A stretch of DNA of 64,000 nucleotides from Phaeoceros laevis (Eukaryota; Anthocerotophyta; Anthocerotopsida; Notothyladales): positions 27,314 through 91,313 of the forward strand of contig JBNGIQ010008312.1 in the NCBI GenBank assembly GCA_049999765.1, read 5' to 3'. Position numbers and translations under genes: made by a program. Below are positions 31,049-41,780 of the stretch, piece after piece; position 1 is the stretch's first letter, and each line of letters starts with the position of its first letter. The notes under the pieces are model-generated. The model ran no database searches and was not told the DNA's origin. It saw nothing but the letters and a program-made list of their open reading frames with translations.

Positions 31049-31632
31049 GCAGTCAGGCCATGGTTTACGCCGAGTTAGGGGTGTCAGGGAACTCAAGGCT
31101 GGGCTGGATTCGTAGGGCCGCTCAAATCCACAATTCCTTCTTTCCGTCCTTGCAGGCGGGACAGCGCGGCCGTTGCATGCGCAGAATTGACGAATGCCTG
31201 CTTTCTGTTGCTGGATTTTATGTATGCGGGAGGTCTTGGCATTGACGATTCTCTTCCAATTTGGCGCTTGCGAACAACAGGAGGAGAGCCGGGCTCACAC
31301 ATTTCAGGCTCCCAGACCTCCCTCACCAAAGTGCCCCACGAGTTGCTCCAGCTATGTTTCGCGAGCCGGAATCCCGACACGGCCGGTTCTGTCGGGGTTC
31401 CGGTGACGGAGCGGGCTGCAGCAGGTTAGATTACAAATTTTTCTGACTTTGAGGAGCATTTTGATCATCATAAATAATTCCATTCCATGCAAATGTGGTA
31501 CGGTTCGATAGAGGAGAATGCGGGACACATTTCTATACAAAGCTGTTGTCATGTGGATCCGAAATTCATAAGATATGCCATCCCAAAGTCCAAATCGTCC
31601 AATATCTGTACTGCCGGACGAAAAAGGGTTAA

Positions 31633-32100
31633 TTGGAGCCTTCGATGATGTTGTAGTGGTAATTCCCAGATTTTGTCGAACTTGGTTAATTCAAACTTAG
31701 TAGCAGGCTCGATGTAGTTGCCACTGAGAATGGCCCCTAGCGCTCGAGCAGCAACCTTGGAAAATGTGTATCCCAATTGATAAACAATATTAATTATAAG
31801 ATTCATAACAGTTACTAGTTACACTGCATTTGTAAGCTCTTGTCTTCTTGTGAATGGAGTCAAAGCAGGTTAGCACATTTACCAAGTATACATGGCATTA
31901 GCAACGTACAAGATAAAGACTCGTCCATGGAAGATGACCTAGCACACACGTACCATTTCCACATCTTCGATGGGTTCACGGGTGCTTGGCTAAGTTACCT
32001 ATAAGCATGGGAAGAAGCCGTCAATGAGAAATGTCCTTTGGAGATCAGTACACTGTAGAATTCGGTCCACAAGCGTGGGTGTGGGAGTCTTGGACTTGCG
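31633..32100. other. intergenic, nothing recognised
   Basis: AT-rich sequence between the TTAA element and the COR-domain fragment. No gene supported. Confidence 0.45.
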
Positions 32101-32575
32101 TCATTTCCTAGGCCGCTTCCCCGCTGCAGCCTTGTTGCCCACATCATTCAATATGGCTAGCGGAGAATACCCAGTGTTGGGGTCAGCACGTCTTTCCTCA
32201 TAGCATAGGTTCAAGAGAAGCATGAGATGAATAAGTTGGTCTGCTGTCACAACATTTGAGTCCATGCCCGAGACACTTTTCACCGCTTCCTGTAACAACC
32301 GATTGTGATACCTTCTGGTGATGAATCCATTGACAGATCTCTCTTGTCACTAGCTTGGAGAAACATGCAAAGAAATGAAGGCGGCCTTGCCCTTCACATG
32401 AGAAGATGTCAATAAGTTGACCCAGCACGCCATGGCCAAACCACCTAGGTTGGGTGACGATGAAATTGAGATTATCGAGATCCCTAGAGTTGTGCCAATA
32501 CACAACTACTGGTTTCCGCTCTTTGTCCTTATTCGTGTGGGTGTTGACAACTTCCTTCTTCTGCATTGCAGCCAA
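32101..32575 (-). pseudogene. COR-domain fragment of a ROCO (LRR-Roc-COR) protein, inverted
   Basis: Minus-strand frames give VTQPRWFGHGVLGQLIDIF and then GFITRRYHNRLLQEAVKSVS, followed by ADQLIHLMLLLNLCYEE. This is the order seen in COR domains of plant ROCO-type proteins (WF...VLGQLI, then the ...LLQ helix, then MLxLxLCYE). The two parts are in different frames; a short intron may explain this but no clean splice pair was found. It ends at RPRK-stop (32101). The partner Roc domain lies on the opposite strand, so the locus is rearranged. Confidence 0.6.
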
Positions 32576-32660
32576 CTTTACCTTAGCTTAGAAAACTTGA
32601 CTTAGAGCAAATACTTGCAAACTTGGATATGGAGATTATAGGATGACATTGTGACTCACA

Positions 32661-33900
32661 TTGAAAAATCTTCAAAACTTGGGTGCATATGACAGGCGAG
32701 GCAGGGGAGTTGCCTCAAGGGAGTTGATGGCTTCCATGATTTCCTCTAACCAGTCACTTGAGAAGCTTGATTTGTCAGAGGCACCCTCCTCGGCCCTAGA
32801 ATGGGCTACTATCATCCTCCCAGTGCTCACTTGGCGGCAACAAGACGCTCACATCTATCCAATTGTGGGGCTGCAAAGGACGGGAAGCAAGTGGAGGCTG
32901 CTTACTTTGACCTCCTTTGGATCAACAGTACGATCCAAACACTAAAATTGGGTGGGACTCCACTTTCAAAAGTTGGCAAAAATGAGGGCCCGGAGTACAG
33001 GACGAGCTTCGGCGCAAAAAAGATTTCAGGATAGCTTTGTCTACTCTGCCTCAGGGCAAGCCCAAATCCTGGCGACTTATTCTCTGTGGAAATGCATACG
33101 CTGTTAAGTCACATCACATGTACATGGTTTACTTGTAGTATAATACTTAGTGACTCATTTTTGAGTGCCGCTGGTTATATATAGCATTTATCATATTAAT
33201 ACGCTTTAAGGCTAAATCTAGAGAGCTGTTTGATGCGATCCGCAGGCAAATCCACTCTTGTTCAATTGATGAAACATGTCATGCAAAGTAGTGGCATCAA
33301 TTGCCCACATGCTTCCGAGAGCAACCCTTGGGAAGATTGGTGTGTGGCCAAATCCTCACATTATAGAGGACTTCACAAGGGAATCCAAAGCATAGAAATT
33401 CATTTCCTTAAGGACAATGAAGATCTCCAGCTCTCTATGTGGGATCTTGCTGGCAGGAGGGAATTTCATGCTCTCCATGATATCATATTTCCAAGTGGGG
33501 GCAGTGCCGCATTTTTATTTATGCTAACTTTCAATCCCATTATGAGCCCAGGAGATGATGGAGCATGTGAGGTGAAGGTGGAGACTCAATTAGAGGATGA
33601 GCTACTTTATTGGTTACTTCTCATTGCTTCCGACTACAAGCTAGGCGGAGTTGCACCATCTGTCGTGGTTGTCATCACCAACAAGGATACTAGGTTGACG
33701 AAAAAAATCATTCACTCATGTGGATTCATGGTTGAATGGTGCACAAGACATTATCAATTTGGCGGCCTAGTCAATGTGGGATCACAACCTGTGACCTTGG
33801 CTAGACAAGATCCCGAGCTGAAAAATTGTGTTATTGGCGGCCAAGCAGCGGGCCCCAGGGCCTCCCCTGAATCTCACATGCACTCATCATTTTCACAAGT
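32661..33900 (+). pseudogene. LRR-Roc GTPase fragment of a ROCO protein
   Basis: LRR-like pieces come first (NQSLEKLDLSE, then in another frame WINSTIQTLKLGGTPLSKVG). Next is RLILCGNAYA ending at 33103, which would join AGKSTLVQ at 33239 to form a complete Walker A motif across an intron whose acceptor is CGATCCGCAG. The expected donor GTAAGTC reads TTAAGTC, so splicing should fail. Further on are the Roc G3-like WDLAGRREFHALH and G4 TNKD. After ~33780 the frame loses similarity. Frameshifts, the broken donor and the inverted COR fragment all argue for a pseudogene. Confidence 0.65.
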
Positions 33901-35178
33901 GCTAGTTGAATTTCCAATTCTGTATCTTGTGTTTCTTCGAATTCGGATTCTAGATCTTCCATGGTGCAGACCTGTGTGTGGCCTCCTCCTGCAAATGCAA
34001 CACAACGCATCCCTCCTGCTGATAGGCTAAGCTTGCTTGGCCGACTGCGAGGAGCAGGCTATACGGATGGAACGTTCCGAAGACGAAAGGAAAGGCTGAA
34101 ACTACTCAAAAAGCCACTAAAATCAAGAGAGAAGCACAAATCTTGAGCTATTTTCAGCAAAGTCTGCTGGCAAAAACGTTAGGCCATGCACACTATTGTT
34201 TTTTTTGTGAAAAAATAACACAACTTATATGGAAAAGAATCAAAAGATTACAAAATTTTAAACCTAATTTCTCATCACTCATTAACACAAGACCTATTCG
34301 TTACCACACCGACAGCCTAGCTAGCCTTAGCCACCTAGGCTACCCCGCCAAGCTAGCCTTAGCCACCCAGGCTACCCCGCCAAGCACAGTGGAGTGGTTG
34401 TAGTTCAACATAACTTCAATTGTTGAGCCATTGTAGCTGCAGGCGTATGTGAGCAGTTCATGAATTAATTGATGTGTAGGTTGGGCTGTTGGTGGCAGGG
34501 ACCTTGCCAGCGTGGGGGGCGAGGGATATCACTCGCGCCACACCCCCTATACATTCATGTCTCTAGAGCTGAGGATCTCACGAGTCGTGAAAAGTGAAAA
34601 CTAACCCAATTTAGCGGAAAACTAGCCGTCTTAATTATTTGGATTTAACGGTTTGCCCGGTTCCTTTTCAACCAAGGTTATGCCTCTCATCCAGATTTGT
34701 TCACTTCAATGTAAAGGATCGAGACTAAGCAAACTAGAACACTATATAAGGATGGCCTTGGCCACCTATCTCATACTGTCTCTTGTGGTACTACAACCCG
34801 ACTGCAAGGTACCCTTTGGGTGGGTGAAACTAGTTTTGGAGCTCAAGCTACAATGTAATTACAAGTTCGTGTTTTGTTGCGGTATCCCTTTTGCCTTATT
34901 TCAATTTTTGGTGGATGCACTCTCCCTCCGCAAGCGCTTGCACCTTGCACATGCGCACAGCGCTTGCTAAGTAACGTTGCTAAATAAGCGCGTCCATCAC
35001 GTAAAGTACTTTGGTTTCTTTGGAAAACCTGCAACTTGCATCTTATTCTTTGCTTGTCTCTTGGAACCCTAAACCACTTCAGTTTTGTGACAATTAGTTT
35101 TAGAGGGATACCGGCGATCCCACCGGGTGGAAACATCACAGCACAGCACGATCACATATCCCTCACGAGAACAAAGTC
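33901..35178. other. intergenic with a 32-bp tandem repeat
   Basis: AT-rich sequence with a T-tract near 34200 and a 32-bp tandem duplication (ctagccttagccacc...) at 34321-34384. No gene supported. Confidence 0.55.
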
Positions 35179-36129
35179 ATGGAGGAAATCCAAGGTGGAC
35201 GACGGTCTCCACAGCCTAAACACGACCCCTGGAATTCTTCCTACGAGGAATGTGTCAGCAAAATTAAGGATAATGCCTTCTGGATCAATTTCATCGGCAC
35301 AGAAGTGAAGCATTCGACCACCATTTCCGTTCGCCATTCTAAGCAAGCTAACTGGGTGAAAAAGTTGAAAGCTTTTCAATCTGAAGGGGACCTTCCACCT
35401 ATTCTAAAAAGGATCAAACCCCCCAAGATTCAGCTTGCCCAGCATGCTCACCTGTCGGTGGAAGAAAATGACTCTTTCAATGCGTCAATAAAGGCACACC
35501 ACGACACCTTCCTCAAGACTGTGCTCGATGACCTCGTTGCCAGGGAACAAGAAGTGCTCCCCAGCCTCACCAAAGAAGTTGAAGGGCATACTGCTCAGTT
35601 CGAGACACACCTCGAGAGTGTGTTCCAGAACTGGGGCCGTGTCTACATCCGATTCGGCACCGACGCTGATTGGGCGAGTTATGTCACAGCACACCTCCCC
35701 ATCCTCCGGCAGTGGTATGCTTCCCAGTTTCACGCCTGGCAATTTGAACATGCCCGCAAAATGGCAGATGCCACCGCAGCCGAGGAGGCTAGACGCGTGG
35801 CTAAAGATCTAGCCGCGGCTAAAGCCCAGGAAATCCATGTCGACAAAATCCTCAAAGAGGGGATACGCGCCCAAGTCCAGGACTTCGTGAGGCAACTTGA
35901 GACCGAGATGGACCAGCGCTTGGTCCAACGCTTGGGTTCAACTTCGCGACCCAAGCGCGACGGCCGCCATCGCGCTCCTTCTCTTCCACAGCAGCCCAAC
36001 GCCAAGATGCAGAAGACCGGACCTACTCGACAGCAGCTGCAGCAGCACAGCTCGCCACCACAGCAAACGAACCGGCAGCAGCAAAAGCGACCTTACAAGG
36101 GCCTGCGAACTAGCAACCTACATTTTTAG
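35179..36129 (+). CDS. gag-like coiled-coil protein, 316 residues
   Basis: A single exon from ATG 35179. The N-terminal third is soluble with LPPILKRIKPPKIQLAQ; the middle is helical (HHDTFLKTVLDDLVAREQEV, and ARKMADATAAEEARRVAKDL) with an aromatic stretch WYASQFHAWQFEH; the C-terminus is basic and Q/P-rich (from residue ~250, RPKRDGRHR and QQQ runs). The layout of a helical core plus a basic disordered tail resembles retroelement gag or capsid-type proteins, but there is no CCHC zinc knuckle and no adjacent protease or reverse transcriptase. It may be a domesticated or orphan gag ORF, or a lineage-specific nucleic-acid-binding protein. Confidence 0.55.
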   Translation: MEEIQGGRRSPQPKHDPWNSSYEECVSKIKDNAFWINFIGTEVKHSTTISVRHSKQANWVKKLKAFQSEGDLPPILKRIKPPKIQLAQHAHLSVEENDSFNASIKAHHDTFLKTVLDDLVAREQEVLPSLTKEVEGHTAQFETHLESVFQNWGRVYIRFGTDADWASYVTAHLPILRQWYASQFHAWQFEHARKMADATAAEEARRVAKDLAAAKAQEIHVDKILKEGIRAQVQDFVRQLETEMDQRLVQRLGSTSRPKRDGRHRAPSLPQQPNAKMQKTGPTRQQLQQHSSPPQQTNRQQQKRPYKGLRTSNLHF

Positions 36130-37512
36130 GATACCAAGTTACCAACTGATGGCATAAGCCACGAAGTGTGGGGTGAGATTTTACTTTAGGCCGTGAGCCA
36201 ATTGTGCTTTTTCTGTTGAGACTGAAGACAGTCTGGTAAGAACGATCACCTTGTTGCATGATTGACCTCCTGTCACAGCAAGATCGCAGGACATGGCCGC
36301 GAAGTTGCGCAGACAGTTGGAGGGTAGATTCGACATGTAGTCGCATTCACATGCACTAACATTGGAAAATGTTCTAGAAGTCTCCGGACTGGCATGAGTG
36401 ACATGTCGCCTAGAAAGAGGCACAGAGACGTGAAGTGCAGGTGGGAATGTTTGCTCGTTATCCGAGACAAAGAAACGATCACATCCGGTTGTCTTCCGTG
36501 GTGCGTCTACACGTGTATCTGCATTACATCTACACCTGTGGTGCATCCTCTGTAGCAAGCATAAGATCGGCAGACACAGGTAGCAGCTCCTTGCTACAGT
36601 AGCCTTACCAGTGGTCGGGAAAGCCAGTGTAGCGTGGTCACTGCAAATATATTGCAAGGAGATCAAAACATGAATTTACCGCAGTTACTGCCTTACGAGA
36701 GAATTTTGTTGGTGAACCGCACAATCGTTGGTGCATTGATACAGTGCCAAAAAGCACAAGGAATCAGGTATCATAGAAGATCACCACAAGCCCAGTTGCC
36801 CTCTGGCCACAAACGTCTGAAGAAACCACACAAAGCCATGTAGAACTCATGGACAGCTTCAGTTGGGGAATCTGTAGCTGCTCTGGCCGAACTCCACAGT
36901 CAAGGTCTGCTTGGTAGACAACAACAATAAATGGTTCAACGAATGAGTACCTGATCAGCAATCTGATGACAGAGGAGAACTAACAAGCAATACACTTACA
37001 TGAAACCTGCAGTCATGAAATGCAGCAGATTATATCGTGCACTGCCTATATCGACAGCTGCTAACATTGTTCATGTGGAGTTCATAATGCTGTCCTTGTG
37101 CCCGTAGTAGAAACTGGAACTGAAAAGTACACCTACATCTGCCTACTTTGAAAAGCCCCAGTGCGGCTGAGAGGAGTACAGCCAGCCAAAGTTTTGCAAG
37201 GAAATAGTCCTTGCTAGCCAAGCACCCCCTGGTGCCATGACAACTTCACCGTTGAGGCACATTGCACCAGCAACAATATAATGAGAGCAAGAATCGTCTG
37301 GAAGCATGTCTGTCCCCACGCGTTATTCCAAGATTCACCTTCCACACCCAACAGCCATGATCCTCGTATGCTGGGCAACGTGCAGACACTGCACTGACGT
37401 CAAGAATAATTTCACCTGGCCTGAACAAGCCTTTCAACATCATTGACAGCCCAGGGAATTCACATAGTCATTGCTAAGAGTCAGCTTGAACTACTATCCA
37501 GCTCACAAAAGT
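36130..37512. other. intergenic, downstream of COI1
   Basis: Likely contains the COI1 3' UTR next to 37512. The sequence at 36183-36260 (gttgagactgaag...tctggtaagaacgatcacc) resembles 26157-26203 (gttgaaggcgaag...tctatcaagaactatcacc), a small dispersed repeat. No gene supported. Confidence 0.5.
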
Positions 37513-39988
37513 TCAAACAAATTCATCGGCACATGTTCTTCCGTTGTAAAGCTTCTCACAGGCTGGCGAAGTTAGTTGCCGCAACGATGGAGGGCAGTCG
37601 GTCCGACTACGTCTGAATGAGTAATAAGCAAATAGCTCCTCTAATATGCCCTCTGCCTCCACACCGTCAGAAACCTCCAAATGCAGTCTTTCTCTGCGCA
37701 ATTCACTGAGCAGATGCCCTGCTGCAACTGCCGGTTCACCTTCCACCCAAAGGTACTTCAACTTAGGATGTTGACTGACTGCACCTACTTCTGGAAATGC
37801 ATGCATAAAACCACTAGCAGAAAATGGACAGTTTCGCAACTCTAGTCTTCTCAGGCTGGGGCAATTGCATAGAAGATGCTTCAAGCCAACATCATCATCA
37901 CCAGAGCAAACCAAACATATCCACTTGAGCCTTTCACCACCATATTCCCCAATGTGTTTAAGGCCGGTATTTGTCAGGCATCCTTGCCTAACTGCCAGTG
38001 CCAGTTTCGTGAGGGCCTTGCATCCTTGCATAACGTACTGCACACCTTCGTCAACTGGAGCAAGCTCAACTTGATCATGCTTCTGAACGATAATTAGCCG
38101 CAGGTCATTCAGCTTGGCACAGTTCTCGCTTAAAACAATCAATGAATGATTGGACAATTCCGAAGCGTATACTACGAGAAACTCCAAATCTGGGCATCCT
38201 CTGGCAACTTCTATCAGACCAGTGCCAGTAACCTCATTATCAGCATCCCTGTCAACGTCCAGCCTCTCCACCCTGAGTTTTCTGAGGTGCCCGCAATTCC
38301 TTCCAATTGCTAACAGACCAACATCGCCTACGATTGGCGTTACCTGTATAGAGCAAAAATCAGAAGCTCACTTGGAATGTATGCACTACATTCATTCCAG
38401 CACCTCTAATTCTGACAGATGACCGACTATCTCCATGGACAACCATCGACCAGCTCCCGACTCAGGCCCCACAGGCTTTTGAAAGCCTTGAAAGGCTTAA
38501 CTGGATACAAGATTTCAACTAATGGCACGTCAAAAGTCCTCACCTTCTCCAACCTACTTTTGCATCAATGCACGATGGTTAGCATGCACAACGTTTAAGA
38601 CAGCTTCCGGGAAGACCAAAGCTTTCCTACAAGGAAGGGCCCAGGTGTATTTACCTCTAGGACTTCAAGATTTTTGCAACGCTTTATAAGCTCTATTTGG
38701 CTGCCTCGAGAAAGTTTGGCATACTTCAGGTCTAGCCTTCTGAGCGTTGCAACTGAAGGGTACACGGCGGGCAGCTGGTTATCCCCCATGTCATACAACC
38801 CAGTCAAAGCAGTTAGCCTATCGGGCAACAGCCCATTCTGATGATCATCGGTGTCTGAGAAATAGCCTGTTCCCAGCTCAGTCAGTGCAGGGGCGCTGGC
38901 CAGAATGTTACAACAGTCTTTTTGCTTTATCCATACACCGAGGCCTAACCGCCTCAAAGATTTGCAACTTGTCACCAACGCAGTCAAACCCCGGACAAGG
39001 TCCGCCCGGACAAGGTCCGGGTCATCATCTTCGTCCATTTCCGGTCTAGGGTCAGGTAGCACTACGACTGTCAGATGCGGATTGTTCTCAGCTAGGACCT
39101 TGAGCCACGCCCCCCGCAAATCAACAACGCGGCTTCCAGCCATGCTGAAAATCCGCAAAGACCTGAGACAAACAGGATGACGTCAAGGAACCACCGCTGT
39201 CAGACATGCGAACACCTCAATACACCACCAATCCAAAGCTGAAACATAATAAACGAAGGAACGAAGGAAGCACAACCCAACTGAACCACGACCAACAGGT
39301 AGCTGGTGGCGGACACCACAGCAAACGCGCACCTGCAATGTTTGCCAATAGACAAGAGGCCAGCGGCGGAAAATCCGTCACACTTGTCCAGAACAAGTTT
39401 TTGCAGAAAACCACCACAACCCTTCCCCAGGCGCTCCAAATCGTCGTCCGTCACCATGCCTCGCTTCAAGTGCAGAGACTCAAGCTTGCGATATTTCGCA
39501 GCGATGGCCTCAATCCACTCACCCGCATAGCCCCCCCAATCGTCCACGAGCTGCTGAAACTCCAAGGCTCGAGGCCTGCACTTGAGCTTAATGGCCTTGA
39601 GCTCCGCAAACCGCTCTGTGAGACGTGGCGGATATGCAGAGTAGCAATTCGCGATGGTGACTTCCCTGCGGATCTTACCGTCCAGGAAGTACCAGGCCGG
39701 GCACACTTCCGAGGCCGCATGCCGTGAAGGCACATCCGGCTCCAGCTTGCGAAGTATGATCTCCAGTAAGGGACCTTCTCGGAGCACAATGGACATCGCA
39801 TCCTCGTGTTCAGAGACTACTGCAGCTGCGCCGCTCGATGGCTCAACTCCTTCTACGCCCAGCCGTCTCCCCACTCTGGGCCGCACATTCCTACAGTCAT
39901 CGTGCGCACCTGAGGAGCTCGGCATTGCATATGCTGTAGCCACCACCGGGCTGTTGTAGAGCACCATCCTCAAAGGCCCCCCGGCCAT
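37513..39988 (-). CDS. COI1: COI1 jasmonate-family receptor (F-box LRR protein)
   Basis: Three exons with clean splice sites: 39988-39333, 39162-38655 and 38343-37513 (introns 170 and 311 bp). The product is 664 residues. The F-box is at ~73-112 (LLEIILRKLEPDVPSRHAAS). COI1-specific LRR blocks follow: IANCYSAYPPRLTERF, DDWGGYAGEWI, KLVLDKCDGFSAAGL, GVQYVMQGCKALTKL, and near the end LAYYS-like FAYYSFRRSRTDCP. It should form an SCF E3 ligase and, with a JAZ repressor, bind a jasmonate-type ligand. Residue 445 (equivalent to Arabidopsis Ala384) is Val, as in Marchantia, in FLVVYAS; the ligand-contact Tyr (Arabidopsis Tyr386) is Tyr447. The N-terminus is ~60 residues longer than in Arabidopsis. 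Confidence 0.93.
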
Positions 39989-40635
39989 GAGTCACGGAGG
40001 CTGCTGCGATGCTTGAGCTGGCGCCATCGACAAACCTTCAGACAGCAAGAAAAGCGGAGCCGGATATCATTAGAGCCGAAGTCTATCAGGAGAACAAACT
40101 CCGAAGGGGCGGAACTTCGCGCGGAGGGACCCACAGTGCAGAACATGTAGTGTCGTGTCAGCCAGAAGATGGCCGCTTTTGAACAGGTGGGGTTGTCGGA
40201 ATCGTAAGTTATTTAGCATTCCTTCGGACTCGGAGCTCCCTAATAACTCGACAGGTTCCTGGATGAAAAGCACTTAAAAGGAAACCGGCTCGTTATTAAG
40301 CTCGCGCTCGCCTCAGGATTATCCGCGTAATCCTAGCTCTAATTAGTTACAGGGCACCGGGTAGCGCATTATGCCCCACCGGGTTGCGCATTATGCCCCA
40401 CCGGGTAGCACATAATGTGCTACCGGGTGGGGCATAATGTGTTACCCGGTGCACACACCGACTCATTTCTTGTTCCTCTTTCGCGCCCTCGGCTTCCAAC
40501 AACCACACCTCCCGGCTACCGCCGGTCGGTGTGGGGGCTGTGGTTGTTGCATCCACGATTGGAAGGTTTATTAGTTTGTTTCTCGTTTTGGAGAATGCAC
40601 TAGCACAACAAGCACGCCTAAAGGCGACAATTGTC
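39989..40635. other. COI1 upstream region with a long foldback
   Basis: Contains the presumed COI1 promoter and the palindromic array at 40354-40452. No other gene supported. Confidence 0.6.
40354..40452. repeat. palindromic array: 25-bp arms with 1-nt loop plus flanking units
   Basis: Inner arms 40389-40413 and 40415-40439 pair at 24 of 25 positions around one A. They are built from a ~24-bp unit (accgggtagcgcattatgcccc) present about three times on the left and twice inverted on the right, so the foldback extends outward imperfectly to 40354 and 40452. Confidence 0.9.
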
Positions 40636-41019
40636 TCACATTTTGAAATTCAGTACACAATTTGTGAAAGTGGCTCCTTTGAACATGGCCGGTAGGATTC
40701 TGGCAGGCTTCTGATAAGGTGCTAGTTCTCTATCCCAATCTACTCCTTCCCATTCATCATCCTCGGACAAATCATGTAATGGTCCCTTCTGATTCTTTCC
40801 CTTGGCAGGTCTTGAGTTCAGAACCTCTGATTCTTTCCCTTCCTGTGATACACCAGAAACTTGCAAGTTGGCTTGACATGAACTTTGCATAGCCTGAACA
40901 GAAATAGAATGTGATCCAACATGACCTTGCAAGGTGGCTTGACCTGAACTTTGCAGAGCTTGACCAGAAATAGATTGTGATCTACCATGGCCAGGACATT
41001 GCAAGGTGGCTTAACCTGA
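40636..41019 (-). CDS. unknown repetitive Q/S-rich ORF
   Basis: A minus-strand open frame with degenerate ~15-codon repeats (GHGRSQSISGQALQSSGQAT, then GHVGSHSISVQAMQSSCQAN) followed by an acidic stretch (LSEDDEWEGVDWDRELAPYQ) and KPARILPAMFKG. The acidic-aromatic end looks protein-like, but the start is unclear and the frame approaches the assembly gap at 41124. I do not recognise it; it may be the last exon of a gene interrupted by the gap. Confidence 0.35.
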
Positions 41020-41123
41020 ATATTCTTCCTATCCATTGTGCTAGGGGGAGTAAGCCAATGCTGCTGTACCACGCGAGATTACATGGCCCTCAGCAACAGC
41101 GCGGGATCAGCGAAAATCGAGCT

Positions 41124-41523
41124 NNNNNNNNNNNNNNNNNNNNNNNNNNNNNNNNNNNNNNNNNNNNNNNNNNNNNNNNNNNNNNNNNNNNNNNNNNNNN
41201 NNNNNNNNNNNNNNNNNNNNNNNNNNNNNNNNNNNNNNNNNNNNNNNNNNNNNNNNNNNNNNNNNNNNNNNNNNNNNNNNNNNNNNNNNNNNNNNNNNNN
41301 NNNNNNNNNNNNNNNNNNNNNNNNNNNNNNNNNNNNNNNNNNNNNNNNNNNNNNNNNNNNNNNNNNNNNNNNNNNNNNNNNNNNNNNNNNNNNNNNNNNN
41401 NNNNNNNNNNNNNNNNNNNNNNNNNNNNNNNNNNNNNNNNNNNNNNNNNNNNNNNNNNNNNNNNNNNNNNNNNNNNNNNNNNNNNNNNNNNNNNNNNNNN
41501 NNNNNNNNNNNNNNNNNNNNNNN
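41124..41523. other. assembly gap (400 N)
   Basis: A run of exactly 400 N next to a GC-rich low-complexity array; the true size is unknown. Confidence 0.99.
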
Positions 41524-41780
41524 ATATATCTAACTAGTGTAGAACCCGTCGACACTCGCGCGTGAGTGGAGTACCCCGTGCTCGCGCGCGGTCACGCTCC
41601 CTCTCGCGCTCCCTCTCACGCTCCCTCTCGCGCTCGCGCACGTGAGCGGAGTACCCCGCGCTCGCACGCGGTCGCGTTCCCTCTCGCGCTCCGCGCGCGC
41701 GCTCACGCAAGGTGAGAGCATGTCACGGACAAACGCACATAGAGAGAACATGTCACGCACACACACACACTCTCTCTCAT
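41524..41780. repeat. low-complexity array (GC/CT-rich) next to gap
   Basis: Two degenerate copies of gtgagtggagtaccccgtgctcgc-like units, blocks of cgctccctct, then (CA)n and (CT)n. Simple-sequence expansion probably explains the adjacent gap. Confidence 0.85.

Larger units (their letters stand above)
30851..31628. mobile_element. non-autonomous piggyBac-like element with TTAA flanks
   Basis: Perfect 19-bp terminal inverted repeats CCCTTTTTCGTCCGGCAGT (30851-30869) and its reverse complement (31610-31628), each bordered outside by TTAA (30847-30850, 31629-31632). TTAA duplication and CCC/GGG ends are hallmarks of piggyBac transposons. No transposase is visible; a 100-N gap lies inside. Internal features are a 41-bp tandem repeat (30880-30948) and a GC-rich hairpin near 31367-31405. 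Confidence 0.8.
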
